Assembly: GCA_022819605.1 (NCBI GenBank) | Contig: JAJEGW010000023.1 | Location: 1 to 45,114, forward strand | Direction: 5' to 3' | DNA length: 45,114 nucleotides | Source of the DNA: Silicimonas sp. | Lineage (GTDB): Bacteria; Pseudomonadota; Alphaproteobacteria; Rhodobacterales; Rhodobacteraceae | In this document: positions 33,719 to 40,299 of the stretch, piece after piece | How positions within the stretch are numbered: position 1 is the first letter of the stretch | Layout of the letters: each line of letters begins with the position of its first letter | Position numbers and translations under genes: made by a program | The notes under the pieces: model-generated | What the model was told of the DNA's origin: nothing | The model's database searches: none | Seen by the model: the letters and a program-made list of their open reading frames with translations, nothing else

Positions 33719-35059
33719 ATGGAAACCGCGAGGATCTTCAAGACCTACAAGTTTCGCCTGTATCCAACCGATGAACAGGCGGCGCGGCTCGATCAGTGGT
33801 GCGCCGCCTCACGATGGGTCTACAACGCCGCGCTTGAACAACGAGAGACCTACGGGCGGCGGAAGGGCACGGACCTGCATGGTCGCCCATCGATCTTCAG
33901 GGGTTGCGGCAAGAAGACGGATGACGTGATTATCCAGGACTCCGAAGTCGGCTGGCGCATTCTGGTCGACGACCCGGACCTTGCCTGGCTTACGGACATG
34001 CCGTCCGTCTGCCGCCAAATCACGTTGCAGGACCTGGACAAGGCGTTCGACCGGTTTTTCAAGAAGCAGGGCGGGTATCCGACCGTCCGGACTCGCGCCC
34101 GGAACAACAGCGTCCGGTTTCAGTGCTGGTCTGGCTCGAACGCCAACGTGGTTTTCGGCAAAGACAGCGTGAGGTTTCCGCGCATCGGCCGCATCGCCTA
34201 CAACCGGCACATGAAGCCGCATGGCCGTTTCGGGCAGGCGTCGATCACGAAGGAAGGCAACCGGTGGTACGTGTGCCTTACCTGCGACCAGGGCGAACGC
34301 AAGATCGATCCTGACTGCGACAGCGCCATCGGGGTTGAGTGGAGCGTCAATGCGCCGATCACGCTTTCGGACGGGACGTGCATGGAACCGGATTTCGGAC
34401 TTGAAGTCTTGGAGGAAAAGGCCAGGCGTGAACAGCAGAAGGTGAGCCGGAGCAAGCGGAGGTCGAACCGCCGCCGTAAGCGCGTGGCAAGGCTGGCCGC
34501 GACCAAGCGGAAGCAGGCGGCTCGGCGCAAGGGGCGCGCTCATGAGTTCACGACCAAGATTGTCCGTGAACACTCCGTCATCGCCATCGAGGACACGAAA
34601 ATCAAGGACCTGACGGCCAGCGCGAAAGGCACTCGCTGGAAGCCCGGAAAGTTGGTGCAGGAAAAGGCCGACGCCAACCGCTGGATTCTGAACGTCGCGC
34701 CGTACCAGATCAGGCAGATGCTCGAATACAAGGCCGCACGTCGCGGCGGCACTGTCATCGCGGTCGACCTGGATGACGCGGCCATTCCGTGCTTCGCCTG
34801 CGGGGCGGTGAGCGAGAGAAAGGGAAAATCACGGGCAGGTTTCGTGTGCGGCGATTGCGGGCACACGGAAAATGCCGACCTGAATGCAGCGCGAAACATC
34901 CTGTTTCGCGCACTACCGGGGCGCGCCATGGCGCCTCGTCAAGCGTCACGCGGTCCCGGATCGCAAGGCGCCCAAACGGCCATCGCAAGTCCGTCTGGAC
35001 CGGCCACCATGCGCGCATCGAAGAACCGCGACAACGGCGGTGGGAAACGGAGGTCTTAG
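33719..35059 (+). CDS. TnpB-like RNA-guided nuclease homolog with Glu in RuvC-I
   Basis: 446 residues from ATG 33719. N-terminal OrfB/TnpB domain (TYKFRLYPTDEQAARLDQW), a basic bridge-type helix (SRSKRRSNRRRKRVARLAAT), and split RuvC: RuvC-I reads AIGVEWSVNAPITLSDG with Glu207 where TnpB proteins normally have Asp; RuvC-II is AIEDTKIKDL (Glu291); RuvC-III is ADLNAARNIL (Asp387). The zinc ribbon is complete (C358, C361, C377, C380). No TnpA gene is adjacent. Active TnpB is guided by an RNA (omega RNA) from the 3' end of its own gene. The Asp to Glu change may weaken or abolish cutting. Relatives with lost catalytic residues act as RNA-guided repressors. The Pro/Gly/Arg-rich tail after residue 400 is typical of omega-RNA-overlapping sequence. 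Confidence 0.88.
   Translation: METARIFKTYKFRLYPTDEQAARLDQWCAASRWVYNAALEQRETYGRRKGTDLHGRPSIFRGCGKKTDDVIIQDSEVGWRILVDDPDLAWLTDMPSVCRQITLQDLDKAFDRFFKKQGGYPTVRTRARNNSVRFQCWSGSNANVVFGKDSVRFPRIGRIAYNRHMKPHGRFGQASITKEGNRWYVCLTCDQGERKIDPDCDSAIGVEWSVNAPITLSDGTCMEPDFGLEVLEEKARREQQKVSRSKRRSNRRRKRVARLAATKRKQAARRKGRAHEFTTKIVREHSVIAIEDTKIKDLTASAKGTRWKPGKLVQEKADANRWILNVAPYQIRQMLEYKAARRGGTVIAVDLDDAAIPCFACGAVSERKGKSRAGFVCGDCGHTENADLNAARNILFRALPGRAMAPRQASRGPGSQGAQTAIASPSGPATMRASKNRDNGGGKRRS
34889..34935 (+). ncRNA. Candidate omega-RNA hairpins in the 3' end of the TnpB-like gene
   Basis: Two consecutive stem-loops inside the coding sequence. The first (34889-34911) pairs gcgcgaaac with gtttcgcgc, and may extend to 10 pairs. 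The second (34920-34935) pairs ggcgc with gcgcc. They overlap the RuvC-III codons and the tail. TnpB guide RNAs are made from this part of the gene, ending near the transposon right end. The exact RNA ends and the guide cannot be read without a boundary. Confidence 0.4.
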
Positions 35060-35101
35060 GAACGTGGGGAAGCATAGTGACTTGTGCGCCAGAGGCTCCT
35101 C

Positions 35102-35352
35102 GGTGCTTGTGGGGGCATGGCAACGCTCAAACACTCGCGCGTATGGAGACATGGCAAATGCAACATCCGGTGCGCGTGGGGACATGGCCCCGGACACAGA
35201 ACCTTTTCGCCCTTGCTCGCAGGAACATGGCCTATGGTGGTACAAGAATTGCAAATCGGCAACAGGTTCTCCCGCGAGCGCAAGGACATGGCTCTAATCA
35301 TCAGAATGAGTGAAATCATGAAGACGGTTCCCCCGGTGCGCAGGGACATGGC
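35102..35352 (+). repeat. Six degenerate direct repeats in a gene-free stretch
   Basis: The stretch 35060-35467 has no supported gene. Its main content is six copies of a roughly 18-20-base motif, approximately gGTGCGCgnGGGgACATGGC. The CATGGC cores begin at 35116, 35150, 35183, 35226, 35287 and 35347, giving spacings of 34, 33, 43, 61 and 60. Decayed copies may exist at about 35061 and 35372. The intervals are unlike each other. Candidates are multi-site transposase-binding ends (as in IS21-type elements), iterons, or binding sites for a regulator. Confidence 0.7.
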
Positions 35353-35418
35353 CTTTACATCTGCATCGAACGAATGGCCTATTGCATAATGCGTTGACTG
35401 CCCATCCCGGCAAAAGAA

Positions 35419-35446
35419 AAGCCCCGGCGCCGAAGCGCCGGGGCTT
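35419..35446 (-). terminator. Strong intrinsic terminator after the lipoprotein gene
   Basis: 12-base arms aagccccggcgc / gcgccggggctt around a 4-base loop. Read on the minus strand the loop is TTCG closed by C-G (a very stable UUCG tetraloop), followed by ttttcttttg. It lies 22 bases past the minus-strand stop at 35468. On the plus strand it is followed by tatagatttttt, so it may work in both directions. Confidence 0.9.
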
Positions 35447-35467
35447 ATAGATTTTTTCAGGGGGCCG

Positions 35468-36997
35468 TCAATCGACGTGGTAGGCACCCGTTGCTTCACC
35501 ATCACTGAATGCAGCGTCAAAGGCACCGACAAAGCCGTCAGCCCGTTTCTTCGGATCATCCGATGGGCCGTAAGCCACTGCGCTCCATCGTCCGTCAATT
35601 GCCCACTCGTCACCGAATGCCGCGCCGTTCTCCACGTTTCCGGCGAAGAAATTGTTCTGGCTAGAGTCTTGGACTGCATTAGCCAACCGGACCTTCCAGC
35701 TGGGGTTCACATGCATACCGCCTCCGCCGTCAAAGCTGCTGATATTGCCTTCCAAACCGGGGGCGTTGCCTGACTCCTTGAACGTTGCGGTCAACGTTAC
35801 GTTAGCTGTGAATGCGCCGGAATGATTCATTGCATCATCTCCCTTACCGACAGTCCGATACGAATATCCACCAGCGGTGCCTTCGTAAGTTGCCTTAACG
35901 TCGTCGTTTGCTGTTCCGGCCCGCACCCAGTCAAGTGCATCATGGGCTGTCATCGTAGCGGCATGAAGATGGATTGCATTGTCAGCGTCAAGCCAGTAAC
36001 CATAGGAGGCGGCGTCAGTCACCAAGAAGTAGTCTTGCCCATAGTTCTCTCGTGTATAGCGAGCATTTGAATCAGAGGCAGTGAAGAGCCATTCTCCGGT
36101 CAACTTGCCATCCTCCTCGCCGCATGTGCCAGTCGTGCACACCAACCTGCCTGGGATGCCCATATACCACGCGTCAGTTGCAGCAGCGGTGGCATCTCTG
36201 TCCGAGGAAAAATCAAAGTCGGTGCCTGATGCATCGCTATCGAATTGATCCGACGCCTTGCCTTTAGCGCTGACCGAGACCGAGCCTTCAATCTCCGCGA
36301 ACGTCATACCAACGGTGCCTGCCGACATTATTGAACCATCCGGAGCGCCAGTAGTGCCTGTATGCGTATCGGACGCGAAAGCATCAGCTTCCGTGGCGTC
36401 TATGGCATCGCCGATTGCTTTAGCAACTTTGTTGGCTTTGGATTGCGCAATCATGGCATTGCTAGCGGAAACCGACTCACCAGCTTTCACCATGGCTTCG
36501 GCCATCGCCAAGGAACCGCTGTCACTGTCTTTGGCCATCAGAATTTTGTCGATTTCTGCCAGACTTTCCTTGGCATCCTCAACCAATTCCATGATGCGCT
36601 TGATGTCGACTTGTGACATGTCGGAGGTATCGATGGCTTCTGCATCGCTAACCGCTTCGGCTGCAGTTCTTTGTTGGGCCATGATCGCATTTCTGGCACT
36701 CAGAACAATCATGGCGTTCTCGGACGCCATCTGTGAACTGCCTTTGGCACCTTTTGGCGACACTGCCTTGGATGCATTTGTGGCACCTTCGAGCAACATC
36801 ATGGCTGCATTATAAGCACGCTTGGCAACGCCAGCGGCGTCCACAGCTTCTTCAAGCCTCATGTCCTCGGGCATCGGCTCAGGCTTCGGCTCCATTGACA
36901 TGTCATCATCCACGCTGTCGTTGCCGCCTCCGCAGCCCGCAAGCACAAGCGCACTCGCAAGGAAACCTGCGGAAAGGATAGTTTTGAAACTTTTCAT
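35468..36997 (-). CDS. Surface lipoprotein with TbpB/factor-H-binding-like C-terminal barrel
   Basis: 509 residues from ATG 36997 (aaggat upstream). Signal peptide with lipobox LVLAGC, Cys22 as lipidated residue and Gly at +2, indicating outer-membrane targeting. An acidic linker (DSVDDDMSMEPKPEPMPEDM) precedes a long Ala/Ser/Met helical region (about 50-210, EEAVDAAGVAKRAYNAAMML). The C-terminal 180 residues show strands like GAFTANVTLTATFKESG, KVRLANAVQDSSQNNFFAG and ADGFVGAFDAAFSDGEATG, the pattern of the 8-stranded barrels in Slam-dependent surface lipoproteins. Ligand unknown. Transcribed after the porin gene and terminated by the hairpin at 35419. Cargo gene inside the prophage, with a role in surface conversion likely. 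Confidence 0.75.
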   Translation of the reverse strand: MKSFKTILSAGFLASALVLAGCGGGNDSVDDDMSMEPKPEPMPEDMRLEEAVDAAGVAKRAYNAAMMLLEGATNASKAVSPKGAKGSSQMASENAMIVLSARNAIMAQQRTAAEAVSDAEAIDTSDMSQVDIKRIMELVEDAKESLAEIDKILMAKDSDSGSLAMAEAMVKAGESVSASNAMIAQSKANKVAKAIGDAIDATEADAFASDTHTGTTGAPDGSIMSAGTVGMTFAEIEGSVSVSAKGKASDQFDSDASGTDFDFSSDRDATAAATDAWYMGIPGRLVCTTGTCGEEDGKLTGEWLFTASDSNARYTRENYGQDYFLVTDAASYGYWLDADNAIHLHAATMTAHDALDWVRAGTANDDVKATYEGTAGGYSYRTVGKGDDAMNHSGAFTANVTLTATFKESGNAPGLEGNISSFDGGGGMHVNPSWKVRLANAVQDSSQNNFFAGNVENGAAFGDEWAIDGRWSAVAYGPSDDPKKRADGFVGAFDAAFSDGEATGAYHVD

Positions 36998-37064
36998 TGT
37001 TTCATCCTTCATAGGTTGTTTCGTTTCTGCGCGACTTCACGTCGCACAGCGATAGGTGTCTGCC

Positions 37065-37928
37065 TTAGAACGACATCTTCAGGCCGAGAGACCACGTGTC
37101 TTTGTCCATGGTATCGTCTGCATTGTCAGAATTGCCATATCCGAACTGGACCTTGGCACCGCCCATGTCGTACTGAGCCGCCACACCAAAGCCGCTGTCT
37201 TCCGTATCGCCCATCTTATTCTGACCGAAGTTGACGTGGACTGCCACGGCACCCTCCGTGTATGTCCCGCCGACACTCATACGCCGTAGGTCGTCCGCGT
37301 TGTCATTGCTCAACCTGGAGAAGTTAAGCCCACCGCCGATTCCACCGAACTCGGCCATGACGCTCACACCGGCGATATTGGAATCGTCGTTCGACTGAAA
37401 ACCGGCGCCAACGTCGAAGTCTCCGAAAGATCCCGTGACACCTACGCCAATGATGTCTCCGGCGCCTTTGTCCTGCTCAAACGAAAGAGCAACTCCCATG
37501 CCGCCGAACGAGTTGTCATAGCGCAAGATGTTACTGCCATCAAGGTCGTCGTTTCCTCCATGCATGCCATCATGGCTCGTTTGATCGTCTGCAATTGATC
37601 CGGCGCCATCGACCTCTGTCAACGCCCAGTCAAAGGCTCCGTCAGTATCCCCCAGAGTGACGGTTCCGAATTGACCGCCTACGTGCACGGCATAGTTGTC
37701 TCCACCGCCATCATCGTCAAAGTTGAGCCCCGTGCCAAACGTCAGTCCTGCATCGGTCGTGGACGACAAGGTAAAGGAAACGTCCGCGTCCTTATGGAAC
37801 ACGGCATCGCCTACGCCAGTATCCTTGACACCCATTTCTGCTGACCCCGACAACGAAATGTTCTCGTTGGCGAGTGCCGCACCAGAAATAGCGACAAGTG
37901 CCGTAGAGGCCAAAAGTACCTTTTTCAT
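37065..37928 (-). CDS. Outer-membrane porin carried by the prophage
   Basis: 287 residues. Signal peptide of about 20 residues (MKKVLLASTALVAISGAALA), then alternating beta-strands with Gly/Asp turns (AGLTFGTGLNFDDDGGG; GQFGTVTLGDTDGAFDWALT) and a C-terminal GLKMSF ending in Phe, the signal for BAM insertion. This is the general-porin type of Rhodobacteraceae, slightly shorter than the common about 300-350. aggagaaaaacg binding site. Porin and lipoprotein genes are 67 bases apart in one direction, separated by a weak 5-bp hairpin (gcgac/gtcgc, near 37030-37044), so co-transcription is likely. Host-type gene inside phage ends: a possible receptor or permeability change on lysogeny, as with the Lc porin of phage PA-2. 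Confidence 0.85.
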   Translation of the reverse strand: MKKVLLASTALVAISGAALANENISLSGSAEMGVKDTGVGDAVFHKDADVSFTLSSTTDAGLTFGTGLNFDDDGGGDNYAVHVGGQFGTVTLGDTDGAFDWALTEVDGAGSIADDQTSHDGMHGGNDDLDGSNILRYDNSFGGMGVALSFEQDKGAGDIIGVGVTGSFGDFDVGAGFQSNDDSNIAGVSVMAEFGGIGGGLNFSRLSNDNADDLRRMSVGGTYTEGAVAVHVNFGQNKMGDTEDSGFGVAAQYDMGGAKVQFGYGNSDNADDTMDKDTWSLGLKMSF

Positions 37929-38388
37929 CGTTTTTCTCCTGTTGTGGTTGTAAGCAAGCGGTAATCATCCACCGCCGCAGTTCGTATGGCATCCATGTCG
38001 GCTCCCGACAATCCTGCGTGTATGCCAAGCAGAAAATCTCCATTTAGGCATTGTAAAGATGCAACAGCACATCATACGGTGCGCTTCGTCGTCCCGGACT
38101 GGCGCGCTCGGTCGTTACTGATCTAGCGCCTGGACGCCGCCAATAGGCCGGACGGCAAGGGTCACCTGTGCGTCCTCTTGTACGGGTGACCCACTGCCTC
38201 GGCTATTTCGCCCTGCCTGTCACCCCATCCCCCTTAACTCGGTTGACGCGACACCCCGAAGTGTGATGCTTTCGCCACGCTCTGGCTCGTTGGTCTGTCT
38301 GACCTCTGGCCAGTGCAGGCGGTGTCAGGAACAGCGAGCTAGGCACCGCCACATGATCAAACCTGAAACCTGAAACGGAGGAATTGAC
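37929..38388. other. Gene-free region upstream of porin and orphan gene, with a long-loop inverted repeat
   Basis: About 460 bases between divergent genes, probably holding both promoters. An inverted repeat gggtcacc (38160-38167) / ggtgaccc (38186-38193) with an 18-base loop is the clearest structure. On the minus strand a tacaat hexamer around 38050 could be a -10 for the porin, but no matching -35 is evident. No known riboswitch or RNA gene was recognised. Confidence 0.4.
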
Positions 38389-38604
38389 ATGAGTTTGCCT
38401 GTTACATTTGAATTGAGCGGAGACGACCTACGGAGAGTGTCGGATAAACTCATTGAACTTGCGAGCAGAATTGATGATCTGGATGAACGAAGAGTGCCGA
38501 TTGCAGCGAGAATTCGTGTGCCAGGTGTCGGCGATGACAACAATCGTCTTGAGATTGAAGTCAGCAGTGATGAAGTTGGGCTTCATTGGGTTTGTAAGTG
38601 TTAG
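38389..38604 (+). CDS. Orphan small protein
   Basis: 71 residues with a very good Shine-Dalgarno (ggagg 8 bases before ATG). A helical N-terminal half (LSGDDLRRVSDKLIELASRI) is followed by a beta-strand part (VPIAARIRVPGVG; RLEIEVSSDEVGLHWVC) ending in CKC. No family recognised. It stands alone between the porin region and the replication gene, followed by a 12-bp hairpin, so it is a complete small transcription unit within the cargo zone. Confidence 0.6.
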   Translation: MSLPVTFELSGDDLRRVSDKLIELASRIDDLDERRVPIAARIRVPGVGDDNNRLEIEVSSDEVGLHWVCKC

Positions 38605-38665
38605 GATGATTGCTGGTACTACTTGCGTAATGCCGTTCCCGTGAGTTACCATGATCCTGACACAT

Positions 38666-38695
38666 GGAAGCCGGGAGCGTCAACTCCCGGCTTCC
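38666..38695. terminator. 12-bp stem-loop after the orphan gene
   Basis: Perfect arms ggaagccgggag / ctcccggcttcc around a 6-base loop, 61 bases past the stop. No T-run on either side. It lies between convergent genes (orphan gene, replication gene) and probably limits read-through from both. Confidence 0.6.
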
Positions 38696-38850
38696 TGTCC
38701 GCAGACACAGAATTCAGGATTCGGGTTCTCGGATCGAGAAAATTTTTTCCGATCACGTTTTCGAAGAGTCCGTGCATGTTTCTGACCTCGAAAAGTCCGA
38801 TCTGACGCCAAGTTCCCCGAACTACTCTATCTTAACCTGTGTTGGCTTCA

Positions 38851-39858
38851 TTAAACATTTCCATGAGCCTTCAGGATCTGGGAGACGCGACCTTTTGTGA
38901 TCCCAAGATTGTCTGCGATTTTCTGAAGCGTCATGCCTTCTCTGCGCATCCTCACGGCGTGCACCTTGCGTTCATCCGCCATAAATTGGCGCACTCTGGC
39001 ACTGGCAAGACCACCCTTCTTGCCGAGGCGCTTTTGTTTCTTCAGCCACGCGGGTTTGTGCCAGCCCTTGGCGACCCATCCCTTGCGGTACTTCTCCACA
39101 CTCTTTGCAGTCGCCTGAACCTCGGAAAGCGGCAATGGGTGCTGGAATTCCTGATTGATAGTCAACGCCGCTGTGAAAGCATCGATGTTGATGTTTCGCT
39201 CTTGTCCGGCCCACCGCATGAGGGATTGGAACAGATCGCAGTTTCTGCCAACGCCTGTTTGAGCCAACACCGGACGTTGCCAACCGAACGGGATCACGTC
39301 GGCAATTTCTTGAAGGCGATAGGGTTCCTGCCTTCCCCATGCGACCTTGAAACCGTCCATCTTGAAGCGGGGCGCGGGGTTGTGGCACAAGACACCGTTG
39401 AATCCTGGATCAGCCTTCACAGACGCCGCTAGAAACTCTGTGCAGTCTTTAAGCAACGAGAGCGGCTCTTGCCTGGCTTGCGGGTACCGGTGGACGGGAT
39501 CGCGTAAGGTCCATGCCGCATGGAAGTGCCCGTTGCTCTCTCTGATCACGCGCCAGTTCGGGGGACATTCGGAAGGCAGACCAGACGCAAACGCATCGGG
39601 GTTGTCGCAATCAAGCACGATAGCAGCAACGCTTGATCCCGCGTTCGCGTACTCGAGTGACGGGAAATGCCAAGCCTTATCGGGAGTCGTGCGGAAACTG
39701 GCGAAGGCTTTGCCGTTCTGTTTGCCGTGACTGACTAATGGCCTTGGGTGTGCGGCCCTAAGTCCGTGCTTTCGTAGATTGTCCGGCGCGAACATTAAGG
39801 CAAATTCCATTTGCCTTGGTTCGCCTTCGCTCTTGCGGCGGGGTTTGCTCTGTGGCAT
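38851..39858 (-). CDS. Plasmid-type replication initiator/primase (Rep/PriCT-like) with C-terminal HTH
   Basis: 335 residues from ATG 39858; a TTG at 39954 or ATG at 39810 are alternatives, and none has a good binding site. The body resembles replicase proteins of plasmids and phages with an archaeo-eukaryotic-type primase fold: AAIVLDCDNPDAFASG, NWRVIRESNGHFHAAWTL and DPGFNGVLCHNPAPRFK. A PriCT-like helical domain (VGRNCDLFQSLMRWAG; EVQATAKSVEKYRKGW) follows. The last 50 residues form an HTH (MTLQKIADNLGITKGRVSQI). Such proteins start replication at a nearby origin and lay primers. It would be the replication gene of the phage, reading away from attR. Upstream palindromes at 39993-40036 may be its operator or origin. 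Confidence 0.75.
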   Translation of the reverse strand: MPQSKPRRKSEGEPRQMEFALMFAPDNLRKHGLRAAHPRPLVSHGKQNGKAFASFRTTPDKAWHFPSLEYANAGSSVAAIVLDCDNPDAFASGLPSECPPNWRVIRESNGHFHAAWTLRDPVHRYPQARQEPLSLLKDCTEFLAASVKADPGFNGVLCHNPAPRFKMDGFKVAWGRQEPYRLQEIADVIPFGWQRPVLAQTGVGRNCDLFQSLMRWAGQERNINIDAFTAALTINQEFQHPLPLSEVQATAKSVEKYRKGWVAKGWHKPAWLKKQKRLGKKGGLASARVRQFMADERKVHAVRMRREGMTLQKIADNLGITKGRVSQILKAHGNV

Positions 39859-39992
39859 TGATTGCCCATCATCAGACGCCGCCTTAGCATTCCTGTGCGA
39901 TAATGGGCGGCGTCGGCTAATAGGCTTCTCGCCTGATCCGGCTGCATCTTGCAAATTATCACGAAATATCGCGGTGTCAAACCGATATCCAT

Positions 39993-40036
39993 AGGTCTAT
40001 CGATAGACCTTTCAATACCCCTACGGATAGGGCTAT
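39993..40036. promoter_or_regulatory. Palindromes upstream of the replication gene, candidate operator/origin
   Basis: A perfect 18-base palindrome aggtctatcgatagacct (39993-40010), then an inverted repeat ccctacggataggg (40019-40032), and two related decamers ataggtctat (39991-40000) and atagggctat (40027-40036). Such clusters next to a rep gene often bind the initiator. There is no long A+T-rich stretch visible, so the origin itself may lie elsewhere. Confidence 0.5.
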
Positions 40037-40143
40037 GGGCGGTCGGGGCGGCGGGACCGCGAATCATCTGACTGCACGAGTCGTGAATCAGTTGTGCACG
40101 GATGCACCGGCCAGAGAGTGAGCCAAGCCACAAATCGGGTTCT

Positions 40144-40162
40144 AATTGGGACTCCAAATCGG
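40144..40162 (+). repeat. Candidate integrase arm-type site, right end
   Basis: aattgggactccaaatcgg, the counterpart of 3569-3586 with one extra C. It is flanked by two caaatcggg copies (40131-40139 and 40155-40163), 47 bases inside the attR core. Confidence 0.5.
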
Positions 40163-40208
40163 GAAGATCGCCGCAAGTTATTGTTTTTATGACAGAAAAT
40201 GTTCGTAA

Positions 40209-40226
40209 ATGGCGGAGACGAAGGGA
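40209..40226. repeat. attR core within tRNA-Ser 3' end
   Basis: Exact 18-base match to 3392-3409. It covers the CCA end, discriminator base, the 3' acceptor strand and the start of the T-arm of tRNA-Ser, so the prophage end restores a functional tRNA. Confidence 0.88.
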
Positions 40227-40299
40227 TTCGAACCCTCGAGACGGTTCCCCGTCTACTCCCTTAGCAGGGGAGCGCCTTCGACCACTCGGCCACGTCTCC
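40210..40299 (-). tRNA. tRNA-Ser (anticodon GCT)
   Basis: 90 bases including encoded CCA. Acceptor strands GGAGACG / CGTCTCC, anticodon stem CTCCC / GGGAG with loop CTGCTAA (anticodon GCT, complement at 40263-40265), a long variable arm (GACGG..CCGTC) typical of class II tRNA-Ser, and T-loop GTTCGAATC. Reads AGC/AGU serine codons. Its 3' end serves as the phage attachment site. Confidence 0.97.

Larger units (their letters stand above)
3392..40226. mobile_element. Temperate podovirus-like prophage integrated in tRNA-Ser(GCT)
   Basis: Both ends carry the same 18 bases, one copy being the 3' end of an intact tRNA-Ser gene. A tyrosine integrase begins about 200 bases inside the left copy. Between the copies are complete packaging, head, connector, ejection and fibre genes, so this is a phage rather than a genomic island. 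About 36.8 kb, in the usual range for P22-like podovirus genomes. Coat and tail genes run on the plus strand, while terminase, portal and scaffold run on the minus strand. The right-hand 7 kb holds cargo (TnpB-like protein, porin, lipoprotein) and a plasmid-type replication gene. No lysis gene or CI repressor was recognised, so inducibility is uncertain. All recognised structural frames are intact. Confidence 0.88.

Noticed and set aside
35102..35352. CRISPR array
   Set aside because: The repeats are degenerate, short and spaced 33-61 bases apart without uniform spacers, and no cas gene is near.
33719..35400. Complete IS200/IS605 element
   Set aside because: No TnpA transposase and no convincing left and right end hairpins, so only the TnpB-like gene is called.
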